Part shown: piece after piece, positions 12,440-25,174 of the stretch
How positions within the stretch are numbered: the stretch's first letter is position 1
Layout: each line of letters opens with the position of its first letter
NCBI GenBank assembly: GCA_946699065.1
Contig: CAMPDV010000057.1
Span: 868,001 to 932,000, forward strand
Direction: 5' to 3'
Source of the DNA: Loxodes magnus
Lineage: Eukaryota; Ciliophora; Karyorelictea; Loxodida; Loxodidae
Length of the DNA stretch: 64,000 bases
Position numbers and translations under genes: made by a program
Notes under the pieces: model-generated
Seen by the model: only the letters and a program-made list of their open reading frames with translations
Told to the model about the DNA's origin: nothing
The model's database searches: none

Positions 12440-13999
12440 ATGAAGAAGTTAATATATTAAGCTATTTAGCAAGCTAAATCATTTATTTACTTAAGAAGCT
12501 TAATCTTATAAAATTATTTTGAATAAGCTCAAATACAAACTAATTATTTTGTTTTTCAAGTAGAATTTTAACTGAATAGTTTGCAGAATGTTACTTCTAA
12601 TGAACTTTCTAAGCTTCATGATTCATATTAATAAAATTTAATAGCTTTTATACGTATTTTCTATGATATTTAATTTGAAAAAAGAAGTTTTAATATACAA
12701 ATTATAATTTTTAGATTATAGCGAATTAAGTAAATACTTTAGAAAGCTCTTAATGAAATTTATAAAGGAGAAAGTGAACATTCTAGTGCAAAGAGAATGT
12801 TAGAATTGCTACAAGCAAGGAATAATCAGTATAAATGGCTTTTTGATAATTCTAAAGAGAAATTGCTAAAACAGACTTTTAAATAATATTTCCGGGTAAG
12901 AGATTTAAAAATTAAACAAATTCTTGCGAATTAAGAAGTATAAACTTAATAGGTTCAATTTAAACTAAGCAAAATTAAGCTGAAGATTCATTCCTATATG
13001 CAAAGTTAGAACATTTAAAATAATAACATTTATTACACCAATAATAATTTTCTATATAAGAGCTTATTTAGTGACTACTCTAAGTAGCTTCATAATAAAA
13101 ATCAACATAGAAATAAGCAAGATTTTAGCTCTAAATAAGCAACTGATTGATTCTAATTATTATATATTTATTTGTAATTTTTAACTCTGAAGGAGAGAAA
13201 AAATATCTGAGAAATCTGATTGACATAATAAATTGTAAGAGTACAATTAAAAGAATTTAATTACTAAAGCCTATTAAGTTTACTTAAGTAATAAAAAATA
13301 ATAACTTGAATTTGTTAAAAACTCCTTTATTATACAAAATCAGCTTAGCTATAGAATGAATAGCAAAGTTAAAAATTAATAAATTTATTAAATAAAAAAA
13401 GCAGCTTTTTTGACTTCAGATTCGTCTACTGGAGCATACTTATTATTTTTGGATTAAACTTTATAGAGCTATTTCATTGGTTTAAAGCATATAAAGTAGA
13501 CTCATAAATTCGATTAAGTAAATGCTCAATATATTTGTTAAGTAGAAGCTTAAGATGGACCGGTATAAGAAAGTTTTAGTTTAATGGAAAACCTAAAATA
13601 ATTCTCAATTTTAAAGTAGTTTCTTCTTATTTACAGGTCTCTCTGTTAAAGTAAGAAATAAACTTCAAAATTTTTAGCAACTTCTGTGCATAAACTCTAA
13701 ACTAGAAAAAACAAAGAAATTTCCAGAAATAAGAGTCCATAAATAAACTAAAGAGATAATTTTAAGCTTCATATTTTCTGCTTACTAAATAAAATCACAA
13801 CAGACTGAAGAAACCTTTGTTATCTTAAAAAATTACAATGCTAATTCGCAAAAACCAAGATAATTTATCTTAACTAACCTGTGAGAATAATACATTTTAA
13901 GCGGTAGACTCCAATAGATACATTTTACTTGATTAAAAATTGAAGAAGGATAGATTGATAGTAAGATTGTTAAAATTAACATTGATCAGATACTTTTGA
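12440..13999 (+). CDS. Hypothetical protein, K/Q/L-rich
   Basis: Open from ATG 12,440. The first 236 codons contain no TGA, and the best part is E-S-E-H-S-S-A-K-R-M-L-E-L-L-Q-A-R-N-N-Q at 12,770-12,830. TGA 13,148 may be the stop, but the frame then continues with four TGA as W into a second TGA-free stretch of about 229 codons (F-D-F-R-F-V-Y-W-S-I-L-I-I-F-G-L-N) containing a hydrophobic segment. Either one 519-aa protein or a 236-aa protein followed by something else. Family not recognised. Confidence 0.35.
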
Positions 14000-15460
14000 A
14001 GATTTAAAACTGAAATTACCTCTACTCTCTTTTATAATTTTTTTGATTAAATTAAAGAACACAAAAAGCGAATTCATGCTGATATTGTGAACTAAAATAG
14101 CAAAGTTTAATTTATAGAATTGTCAGAAAGAAGAATCCTAAATAAATAGATAAATTAAACAAGTTAGCATAGATTAATAAGATAGTATTACCTCCAAAAT
14201 ATGATTATTTAGTTTATGGTAATTTGTATAGGCTTATTTTCTAGCTTTATTATTTGAGCAGAATAGCTTTAATTATTGAATATTGTATTAATTTGATCTA
14301 ATTATGTACTAAACTGTATAATTTTATAATTAGAACTTAGTTGAAATGTTAACTAATCTATATAGTTATTATATAAATACCTTAAATAAAAGTATCTTTT
14401 TGTGAGTTTTTAGTTGTTTAACAGCTTTTGTTGTTTAAATTAATTTTAGCTAATTTATTTAAATTTTGCTTATTTTTCTTATTATAATCTTTAATAAATT
14501 ATTTTTAACTATTTACTCTATCTCTAAGATATATAAAAGTAATACCAGATTCGGGTTTAATAAATAAGATTGTTTTGAAGAAAATAAAGATCATATAGTA
14601 ATTTTAAATTTATTGAAGGTATCCATGCAAACAAAAATATAAAAGCAAATATATAAAATCAACTTAAATTAATTTGAGAAACATTTTACAATTTAAAGGG
14701 ATTTAAATGCTAATTTTAGAAGAAATTTTAGACTCATGGCTTGCTAAAATTTTAAAGAAAAAGCTTAATTAATATACAATAGAAACATTCTCCACCAATT
14801 CAATGATATGATCCTTCTCTTTATCTTTATTGGATTAAACTATTTAGCTGAGGATTATTTAAAGTATCTTGAATTAAAAAAATGTAATTTTGTTAATTTT
14901 AAAATAAAGTAAATTAGCAAAAATGAAAGTTATCTTTCAATTAGCATTTATAGTGTTAAATGAAGCAAACTTATAATTAGGTAAACTATTATTTTAGCTA
15001 ATCATTTACTATTACATCTTTTTAGTTTTAAAGAACATTAAATTATTGTTAAATTATTTTTATTATTTGAATAGATCCTTATTATGATTTTAGCGTGGCA
15101 ACATAAGAGATCCTTATTTGTATCAGAGTATCTCAAATAGTACTAATTCAAATATCTTTACAGAACTAAATTCTTAAGTTAAATTATTTTAAAATTAAGT
15201 TTCTTGAGGAGAAATAAACTTATCCTACGCTTATATTTTCTAATATTGTTATGATCTAGTAAATTTGTAATGCAGCAAACCTACTATTTAAAATCAAATT
15301 AATAATATAAGTAAGAAAGCTATTGCTTCAAGTTTTATAGTTGAGTTAAAAAGAAAGAGCTGCATAGATTAAATAGAATACTGCTCTTTTTCTTTTTAGT
15401 TGTTGCTTTTATTTAAGCTTGAATATTTAGATTTATTTTAATCACCTTTATTGTAAGCTA
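14000..15460. other. AT-rich stretch, coding-like fragments
   Basis: Around 14,040-14,220 a plus-strand frame reads F-D-Q-I-K-E-H-K-K-R-I-H-A-D-I-V and may belong to a neighbouring gene through an unseen intron. From 14,230 to 15,360 I see nothing I can support. Confidence 0.2.
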
Positions 15461-16849
15461 ATGTATCTAGAGGATTCTCATCTAAAAACTAACTAATTCA
15501 AATTTAGTTGGAAAGAAGAACAGATATTTAGTTAAATTTAATCTAAGCTTTCTACAAAATTAAAACTTGTAATTAAATACAAATTGAACCTTAATAAATC
15601 AGCAGAGCTAGAAAATATCATAATCTAAAATTAAAACAGGATAAGCTAGAAAAAAACTTTATTATTATCATTTTATAAGTCAAACTATTGCAACTTTGAA
15701 AACCAATCTACCAGTTAATTAAATAGTCCAAACACTTTACTTTTTTATAGGATTAAGTAACTTTTAGAGATTGAAGAAGGTTAAAAGTTTCCAAATTAGC
15801 AAAGCTAGAGATCGTAAATATACACTGTATGTAATCTAAAGGAATATATAGAAGAGAATAAAGAGTCAATTTAACAGCTTATATATGCTTCGGAGGTTCT
15901 TATTAATAACGTGGTTATAATCATCAACGAAAACAAAACATTAGCTAGGAATTGGTGGAATTAAGATATACAAAAGACTAAATTTGGAGACAGAATATCA
16001 TTATTATTATTATTTTTGTACAAATTCTCTTAATTTTAAAGCTTCTTTAAATTAGATTTCTAGTACAACCTTTTCCTTAATGGTTCAATTTATTCTTAGC
16101 ACTTTTAAATTATCAAATGTTCTACTCTTTTTGGTTCACTAACTTAAAGAAATGTTGTTAATATTAGACTCAAGAAGCAAGAGATAGGAGTAAAAGAGAC
16201 ATTTCTTAATTGCTTATGGAAGTTATTTAATAGACATAACTTACTAATAGTTAAACTATTACATCTGATAATAAAACTGAGCAAAAGTATAAATGATAGA
16301 AGTTTGACTACTATTCTAAAAATCTTATTTTACTAGATTATTATAACAGTAAAAATAGAGATATCTTTCTAGATATCTTATAATTATAAAGCTAGTAGTA
16401 GAGACTATCTTCAATGATTTTAACTTTTAAATTAACTGCAAAAGGGTAATTAAGTAGTAAACTGAGATTATTTTATACTTTTATATTTTATAATAAATGC
16501 TTAAATTAAGTCTTATTTACTTATTTAAGCTAATAATGCTATTTATGTAATTATATCTATTTATTTTATTTAAGTTAGGAACACTAAATTCAAAAGAAGC
16601 TTACTATTTAAGAATTAACTCTCTTAATTTATATTAAAGCAGGCTTTTCAAGCTTATCAATTTTCGTGCTTCTTTGCTTTATTTTCTATTTACGTACTCT
16701 TTTCGAACTGTCGCGCTAAATAAAGTTGTCTACTTATCTACCTAAATGTAGTATCTGAAATATATTTCTTAACTATTGTTCTATTAATTTGCTTCACTAA
16801 GGATATTAAATTTAATATCCTTAATAAATACTAAAATTTATCTTTATGA
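15461..16849 (+). CDS. Hypothetical membrane protein
   Basis: 463 codons from ATG 15,461 to TGA 16,847-16,849 with only two internal TGA, where about eight are expected by chance in such AT-rich DNA. The first half is polar (K-E-Y-I-E-E-N-K-E-S-I-Q-Q-L-I-Y-A-S-E); the last third has two or three hydrophobic stretches (F-S-C-F-F-A-L-F-S-I-Y-V-L-F and I-Y-F-L-T-I-V-L-L-I-C-F). The open frame extends upstream of this ATG, so the start is uncertain. No family recognised. Confidence 0.4.
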
Positions 16850-19800
16850 TTACTTATAAAATAGAGCTTTTAAAGTTATTTCAGTTAAATCAAAATTGAT
16901 CTAGTTAATATAGATCATACAGAATATCTTTAAACAAAGAGATCTCTGATGTTAGTTTAGCTGTTAATAATTAGTCTCGAAGTTATGCTCTTACAATGAT
17001 CTATTTGTTTGCTTAGCGAGCTATTTTTAGCGGGATTTCAGATTAAAAATTTAAATTATTAAGTTTAAATTTTAGGATAAAAGCATAACATATCAAATAC
17101 TTTTAAATCTTTTATATCTTAGTATAGTTTTAGGCAGCAAGCAAGAGATTATATTAAGTAAGAGCCTTTTAAGTTTTATTTTCAGATCAAACATTCTAAG
17201 TTTATCAGCAAAGTCAAAATTTTTAAGGATATATTATATAAAAATTAATTATCGTTTTAGACAAGATTTGAAGAGGAGAAAACCTAGAAAGATAGAAGAA
17301 GCTTATTGGATTAGAATTTAAAATCTTTAAGGTTTAGATGCTATTTTTTGTATCTTAGTCAAAGAATTTTTATCAATGATTATCTTGAATGTTCTGAGAT
17401 AGCTAAGCTTTACTGTGGCTTTTAATAGGAATAATTTCTTACTGGATATAACTAGATTTTCTGTAATTATTTTATACAAACAGGGACTGCCATGAGTAAT
17501 GAAATCACATAATCATAGATTTAAAATCTGCCCAGATTGGATAATAATTTCAGTGCATTAACTTTAATATCTTAGATTTTAGCAAGAACCTCTATTAAGA
17601 AACTTAATAGAGTAATTAAAATCTAGTTGCTAGCATACTTTTGATTATTAAGAATGATTATTGTTTGATTAAAGGAATAACTTGATAGTTATAGTATTAA
17701 GATTGATTATAAATGACCCTATTACCTAGAAATATATCACTTTAGCTTTGCTTTCTACTTTTAAAGTTTTAAGTTTAAATGATTTATAATGTAAAATAGC
17801 TAGAATTATAAGTTAATTGTTAGTAATATTGAAATATAATTTTACACTTAGTTTAAAATGGCCATAGTTAATACAATCATATCATAAGTAATTATTCCTT
17901 TTTGCTAATTACTTATTTATCTAAAAAGGTATGCTATAACAATTTTAATTTTAAGCTCTAATTAAAATAAATATCTTAGTTATCTCAACTAATTTCCCCT
18001 TTCTTTTTTCTTTACTTCTAGTTTGGTCTGCTGCTTTTATGAATTAAAGTATGTTGCATCTCAATATTAATTTTAGCTCTTCTCTAATAATACTATTAAC
18101 TTGACTAAAGTTATGATCTTCATTAATTAATTAATTTTATTACAAGTTATCTATCTTCTTGTATAAACATAGAGTCAAGATAGACTTAAGATATTCAATT
18201 AATCTTGCTTTTTTATGAAGAGAAATATTCAAAATACTAGAAAAGAGATAATCTAAAAAGAAGGCAAATAAATAGTTTTAGCTTACTTCAAAAGAAAAGC
18301 TTATATAAGGAATTAGATTAAAATACACTCTGTTATATCTAACTAATTATTGCTTATCAAACCCATTAAATCCTTATATCTTCTGAAACATTATGAATGA
18401 ACTTAGTCACTTCCAAATAGAAAATAATATCACAAGGTGAATATTTTAAACTAAGCTTGTATCTTAATAGTCTGAGTCTAATTGATTATTTTATATTAAA
18501 TTCTTAACTTACAATGTATTCTTAGAAGTAGGAATCTACTTACACATATCCTTTATTGTATAAAAGAGAAAGCTGATTTAGTATATCTTAATACATCTGT
18601 AATAAAGTCTAATAAATTGGTATAGAACTATCAATAATATTAGTAGCTAAAGCTTTTAAAAATAAGAATTAAAGAAAGCAAATTAAGCTTTTAGATAAGG
18701 CTATTAATATCTGCTTATTATTAAGTTGTTTAATATTTCATAAGAATATAAATTGCTAACTTAAATGATAGCATTTATATAATCATAGTATGTTAAATTC
18801 ATTAAGAGATTAGAACTTACAAAACTAGACTAAAACTATTATTATGCAATCAACTTCTACATAGACAAAACCTTAAACCAGTTTAATATTTAGAAGTCAG
18901 GGAGAATACCAATAATCACTATATTGACAAAATTACTATTCAGTAACTCCTACTAATGTACTCAAATTTTATGACCAACTTCAAAAATCAAACTATTTAT
19001 TAAAAAAAGTATTTAGGAAGAGTTAGTCAAAAAATATCATTCTAGAAAAATAAATGCTAGTATTCTGAAGTACATAAGTGAAATTAAAGAAGTCAGTCAT
19101 TAATTAATTGGAAACTTAGAACATAATTGCAGTTTACTAAACATATAAAAATGTAAATTTAACATAAAATCTATACAGTTGCAACCTAAAATTTTTATAA
19201 AAGCCTAAAACTTAAATATATACTGAATAGCTTCAAAATGGAATTAACTATACTAGTCTAAATAAATATATACAAGAGAAATTAAAACAATATATAAGTT
19301 CACAACCCAATCATTCAATTACCCAAAAGATCTATAAAACCCCGTCATTACACTGTTGAAAGCCTTTTTATATCTCTGGAGATTATCATAGTTTCAACCA
19401 TATAAAGAATGTAGTTACTATTCAGATATAAGGGAATTATTAAAGTATAAGATTGGAAAATTTGAAATAAAGTGATTGATTTTCTATGATAAAGTTTATA
19501 TAAACATGCTTTCTAGAAGTCAAGCAAAATAGATAGATTTACTAATAAAAATATTTCACCAATTGATATTTGATTGAAGAACGAAGTCACTTAAAGTAGA
19601 AAAGAAGGAATAATTAGAAGATATTTAGATAAGAAAGGCTTATTAAGAGGAAGTAATATGATGAAACTTTTAAATTTAAATACCTTTAATTAAGAAATTC
19701 AGACAATTAAGATGTAAAATTCTTTTTAGTTTAAACTTAATTTAAATAGAAATCTAATAAAGAGTAACTAAGAAGTTCTTCTAATAAAGAAATTCTTCTT

Positions 19801-20403
19801 TAGTTTGAGATAAAATTTAATAACTCATTACTATCTAGTGGGTAGTTTTATACTATCATCTTATTATCCTATTTTTTATGTGAAGCTAGTTTAAGTAAGT
19901 TGTTTTCTTTGCAAGTGAATAATTCTATTTAAATTTTATAAGCAAGAAGCTATATATTTATAAACGAATCAATAACAGTATATTTAGTACAAAGATACTT
20001 AAAAGTTAGGATAAATGATCATTATTATATCTAAAAGATTTTAATATTTCTTTTATATTCAGACTCTTAATTTTAAATTAATTTTTACTAGCTTTATTAT
20101 TATTATTACTTCTATCTCAAAGATCATTGCTTTTTTCTATGAATTTCTATGTTGAGACTTGGTAACCATTAATACCAATTATCTAAGTTAAATTTTTAAT
20201 AATTAGTTAAAAGCTTATATTTATGCCTAGCTAAACCATTTCAATTTTGTTACAAGTTGTAAATAGATTTTGAGTATAATTCCTTAATTAATGAAAAGTT
20301 AGATTTTAGTAAATTATTTTTTGTCTTTTTTTAATAATTTATGTAAAAAATCTATTTTAATAAGCTTAATTTTATTATCTTATTTAAAATTATTTTTGCC
20401 GTC
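16850..20403. other. Long AT-rich stretch with a dispersed repeat
   Basis: No recognisable gene. A plus-strand frame 18,215-19,081 (289 codons, two internal TGA) is weakly protein-like but overlaps a dispersed repeat, so I do not call it. The remainder is low-complexity AT-rich sequence. Confidence 0.3.
18405..18700. repeat. Dispersed repeat, copy A
   Basis: Imperfectly similar to 27,960-28,260. Shared blocks include TATTCTTAGAAGT, a palindromic core AAGTAGGAATCTACTT near 18,523, ATATCTTA, and a TATTAGTAG block. Copy B has the same order of blocks. Possibly an old small mobile element or paralogous remnant; no ends or target duplications were identified. Confidence 0.5.
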
Positions 20404-23001
20404 TCAAATCCTTTTCTCTTCCTTATATCCTTCTTCTTTATTAATTATCTTTTGCTCAGTTTTATATTCTTACTTAAAACCTTAATCAGTTATTTCCTAA
20501 GAACTTAAGGATACTTAATTATATATAACATTCCCTTTAGTTTCTTCTTTCAGCTAATTCTATTAACTCTATTATGCAGAATTCTAAAATTGCTAGTTTT
20601 ATTAAGTTTATTTATTTTATGAGATCCACTTTTATTATATTTAATCTATTTTCTTTTTAAAAGCATAAATATCAGGTCTTTAGTTAGGATCATAACTGAA
20701 GCATTCCTATAAAAGTTAAGCCAAATCAGCCTCTTGACTTAATTCCTTTTAAAATATTGGATATTTCTTATCAGAAAATACATATTTAACTACTTATGCT
20801 GAGGTTTTCAAATCTGGATAAGGTAACTATTCGTTAAATATTTCTACAGCTACACAAGCTAGTGATCAAATATCGCTCTTTTAGCTTACTTTTTCATCAA
20901 ATAATTCAGGCGCCATTCACTAAAATGATCCTTTTCCTTATAAAGTAGTTGTTATATCTGCTTCACTAACTAATCCTAGATCAGCTATTTTAGGAGCGTC
21001 ATTCTCATCCATCAAAATATTTGGTGATTTAATATCTCTATGAGTTAGATTTCTAGAATGAATAGCTTGAATACCTTCAGATATCTAACTTAATAAACTT
21101 AACTTCTTAATAAATCTGGCTGAAGAACCTATTTAATCTGAGAATAGCTATTAAGATTAAATTAGTTCATATAAGCTTCCTTTGGGTAAATAATCAGTTA
21201 AAATACAAAAACGGTAATTACCTTACTAGGAAGTATCAATAGCTACACCATTAAGTTTTAGAACTCTCTAGTTATTTACATATAAAAGGGCTTAACATTC
21301 TTGTAAAAATTCTTAAGCCATTTTTAGTTAACTATTTTAAGGGTTTAATTTTTTAAGTGCATAATTTGTACCTTCGATATTGATAAGATATACAGTACTA
21401 AAACCTCCATAGCCTAAGACTTTTAAGTTTTGAAGAAATTCTTCATTAGGAATCAACTATCTGTAATCAAAAATACGAATTTAAGATCTTATATCTGTAA
21501 TAGCGCCATTCTAACGTAACAATTACCAAATATTATTTATTACAGTCTCTATTAATTGTTGCAATGTTGGCTGACCTTAAATTGAATGTTGACCTAATTC
21601 AGGTTTAAGTTAAATTGCTTTCTACAAGTTTAGATTAGATTCTTAAAGGTTTCCCAATTTCTAAAGAGATAGATGTTTGTAGAAATAGGCTTCAGCTAAA
21701 TCAGGGTTAAGTTTTATAGCGATATCTAAAAGGTCAATAGAATCTAAAAGTTTACCGAATTTATAAAGAGATTCTCCTTCCTTTTGATAAATATCAGAAT
21801 AATCATGATCTAATGTAAGAGCTACCTTCCAGGTCTAAAGAGCCTCTTCATTTTTGCCTATCTTAAGGAGTGAAAGATATTTATTAATGTAAGCTAAGGC
21901 ATCCTTAGGATCGATTTGAATTGCCATATTGTAATTTTCTATTGCTTCTTGATATTTCCCTAAGTTATGTAATGAAATTCCCTTGTTATTATAAGTTAAG
22001 GCATCCTTAGGATCGACTTGAATTGCCATATTGTAATTTTCTATTGCTTTTTGGTATTTTCCTAAGTTATATAATGAAACTCCCTTGTTATAGTAAGTTA
22101 AGGCATCCTTAGAATCGATTTGAATTGCTATATTGTAGCTTTCTATTGCTTCTTGATATTTTCCTAAGCTTTTTAATGAAACTCCCTTGTTATTGTAAGT
22201 TAAAGCATCCTTAGGATCGATTTGAATTGCCATATTAAAGCTTTCTATTGCTTCTTGATATTTTCCTAAGTTATGTAATGAAACTCCCTTGTTATTATAA
22301 GTTAAGGCATCCTTAGGGTTGATTTGAATTGCCATATTGTAGCTTTCTATTGCTTCTTGATATTTCCCTAAGTTATATAATGAAACTCCCTTGTTATAGT
22401 AAGCAAAGGCATCCTTAGGGTTGATTTGAATTGCCATATTGTAGCTTTCTATTGCTTCTTGATATTTCCCTAAGTTATATAATGAAACTCCCTTGTTATA
22501 GTAAGCAAAGGCATCCTTAGGATCGATTTGAATTGCCATATTAAAGCTTTCTATTGCTTCTTGATATTTCCCTAAGTTTTTTAATGAAATTCCCTTGTTA
22601 TTGTATGCATTTTTATACTTAAGATCGATTTGAACTGCTATGTTGTAGCATTCTATTGCTTCTTGATATTTCCCTAAGTTATAAAATGAAATTCCCTTGT
22701 TATTGTATGCATTTTTATACTTAGGATCGATTTGAATTGCCATATTAAAACTTTCTATTGCTTCTTGATATTTTCCTAAGGTTTTTAATGAAATTCCCTT
22801 GTTATTGTATGCATTTTTATAATTAGGGTCGATTTGAATTGTCATATTGTAGCTTTCTATTGCTTCTTGATATTTCCCTAAGTTATATAATGAAATTCCC
22901 TTGTTATAGTAATCTAAGGCATTTTTAGTATTTTCTACGTATTTCTAAGAAGCTTAATCAGTCTCTCTTTTTTTTTATTTTTTTGAAATACCAGTACCCA
23001 T
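20404..23001 (-). CDS. TPR-repeat protein kinase K3
   Basis: 865 aa in one uninterrupted frame from ATG 23,001 to TGA 20,404. It starts M-G-T-G-I-S-K-K (myristoylation-type). Residues about 30-390 are roughly ten nearly identical 34-residue TPRs (G-K-Y-Q-E-A-I-E-S-Y-N core), followed by more diverged TPRs. The kinase domain has L-G-Y-G-G-F-S-T-V-Y, Y-A-L-K-K-L, H-R-D-I-K-S-P-N, A-D-L-G, S-F-Q-W-M-A-P-E and S-D-I-W-S-L-A, with TGA for both conserved W, so it appears catalytically competent. The C-terminal tail (K-W-I-S-Q-N-K-Q-T) aligns with K1, where the W codon is TGA; here it is TGG. Substrate unknown. Confidence 0.9.
21870..22930 (-). repeat. 102-bp tandem repeats encoding TPRs
   Basis: About ten in-frame copies of a 102-bp unit (34 codons) inside K3. 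Adjacent units differ by only a few bases, and the central block at 22,300-22,560 is almost identical between copies. The unit length keeps frame. This indicates recent expansion or homogenisation of the repeat array. Confidence 0.9.
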
Positions 23002-23816
23002 TTTTACTAATTTTTTTTCTAATTTTTTAATTAATTTTTTTATTACAATTTTCTTAAATTAATTTTTGATTTTGTTTTAAAATTTATTTCAAAAATTTTG
23101 TTTTAAATGTAATTGCTTCTTTGAATTTTAAATTCAGTATTTTTGTCTTTGTTTAAGTTTACATTTTTTTATCCGTTTTAAATCTATTCACTATTTTTTC
23201 ACTATTATTTTTTTGATTTCGCTTGCGTTTTTTATTAATGAATAATGATTTTTATTGTTTTATTCCTATATCTTTGAATTATCTTTTTTGATTTAAAATT
23301 TGTATTTTTATTTGTCAGAATTACAGATTTTTAATGTTTTAATTAAGTTCTATTTTTATTTTATAATATATTTACCTTTATTATAAAATTCTGCTTTATC
23401 TCACTACTGCTTTTTTTCAATTATAGTTATGATTCTTTTATTTATTTTGAGTATTTAAATTATCTTAAATATTTTGCATTTTTTAATTTTATTATTATTA
23501 ATATTTTATTTTTATCATTTTAAGTTTATTTTATTCTGTTTAAGCTTTTATTAGTCTTTATATGATGTATATTATATATTATATATTTTTATTTAAAATT
23601 TATGTGTTTTCTAAACCTCAGAATTGAATGATTCTCTATTCATCGTTACATTTTATAAAGCTTTTATTTTTTAATTATTTTATTAAAGTTTAGGTTTTTG
23701 TTATTAATTTTTTATAATTATAAGGAACTTTGTTTAAGTTTTTTATTATTTTAGCCTATATTAAAAAGTAAGCTAAGATAGATTTTAATAATGATTTTTA
23801 GGCTAATTTCTTGATA
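23002..23816. other. T-rich intergenic stretch
   Basis: Very low GC with long T runs, including the divergent promoters of K3 and the next rightward gene. No other signal seen. Confidence 0.4.
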
Positions 23817-24686
23817 ATGATAATATTAGGCATTTTTCTCTTTGTGTGTATTATTGCTATCTAATCTTTTTAGAGAAGTCTTAGAGAGAAATTATTTGAT
23901 TATTTTAAAAGGTAATTGTTTATTAAATCTAAGCCTTTTGTATTATATTTAGTGAAACCTTTAATAATTTTAAGTTGAAAGTATAGAAAGTTATAGTAGT
24001 TGCTTAAGGATTTGAAGTAACTTTATGATCTTAATGAAGATTACTAATTAAGTATATAATACCTTTATAAATATTTAGTTCCTTTATACTTTAATTTAGT
24101 TACCTACTTGTCTATTTAGATTTAGATTGGTTCTATCACATCTTAATGCAACTATGCTCTTTCTTATATGTTTTAGAATGTTTAATTATAATATTACTCA
24201 TTAAAAGCTGAATTTGGATGCTAGTATCAGAAGATCGAGAATTAATAGATATGGTTTCTTGACTAAGATTTTAGTAATTTGATGGAATAAGTAAAGATGG
24301 AGTAAGATAAAAAGCTATCAGATACTTAGTTTTTCTATTTAGTTAAAGATATCAAAGCAAAGATACAAATTAAATAATTAAGATATTAGCTTTTTCTAAG
24401 TAATCTTCTACTAGTTAGATATTTAAACATTAGAATCATCTTTATTATCATAGAGTTCCTAGTGAAGCAAACATAGCTAATAAGAAACCAAATTATTATT
24501 TAAACATAAAGAGCTTAAAGTTTTTTGTCTGATAAAATATAAAAGTAAGCTGAAAGATTATAGAGAATGAAGGATCTAACCTTATAAATCTAATTTTTCC
24601 TAATTTATATAATAATTGACTATCTACAGCATGGTTAATATATTTAAGACTAATAAAAATTGTAAATCAAATCCCAATTATAATGA
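23817..24686 (+). CDS. Hypothetical single-pass membrane protein
   Basis: 290 codons from ATG 23,817 to TGA 24,684-24,686 with one internal TGA (I-L-S-W-K-Y-R-K-L). An N-terminal hydrophobic segment (I-I-L-G-I-F-L-F-V-C-I-I-A-I) is followed by basic residues and a long polar helical region (F-L-D-Q-D-F-S-N-L-M-E-Q-V-K-M-E-Q-D). Likely a membrane-anchored helical protein. The open frame extends upstream of this ATG, so the true start could be earlier. Family unknown. Confidence 0.5.
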
Positions 24687-24739
24687 TTTAAAGCAAAATA
24701 TTAGCTTAATTATTAAAAGCATCACCTTAGTTCTGATCT

Positions 24740-25060
24740 TCAAGAATAGCCTCAGCGTAACTTTCAATTTTTCTTTTCTTCCTTTGCTTTACAAAGAGCT
24801 CCCTTTCAATTAAAAGTATCACTATAGTTCATCAGATTTTCTTGAAAAGCCTCAGCGTAACTTTCAATTTTTCTTTTCTTCCTTTGCTTTACAAAGAGCT
24901 CCCTCTCTATTAAGAGCATCACTATAGTTCAGATTTTCTTGAAAAGCCTATTTAAAGTTTCTATTTATAAGTCTGTCCCTTAGAGAAGTTCCTTAGTGAT
25001 ATAAGGATGACTTAAGTTCTGATCTATTTGAATAGCCTAATGATAAGTTTCAGATAAGGT
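24740..25060 (-). pseudogene. Relict TPR-repeat fragment
   Basis: Minus-strand translation shows TPR-like pieces: T-Y-H-Q-A-I-Q-I-D-Q-N-L-S-H-P-Y-I, then N-Y-S-D-A-L-N-R-E-G-A-L-C-K. These match the A-I-Q-I-D-P-K-x-x-x-A-Y-N-N-K-G pattern of K3, but frame is lost between units. It includes a 100-bp tandem duplication (24,751 and 24,851) whose unit is not a multiple of three. Probably debris of another TPR-kinase gene; no kinase domain is present. Confidence 0.55.
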
Positions 25061-25174
25061 ATAGAAACAAATTGGTGATTTTAAATTAAAAGATATGATC
25101 TACTATTTGAAGCATTTAACTTAAACAATCTAGTAAATATAAATGTTTAAAGAATGCTAATAAGTTTATTTATT

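Noticed and set aside
21870..22930. Regular 102-bp repeats resembling a CRISPR-like array
   Set aside because: They are in-frame TPR codons within a kinase gene in eukaryotic DNA, with no unique spacers.
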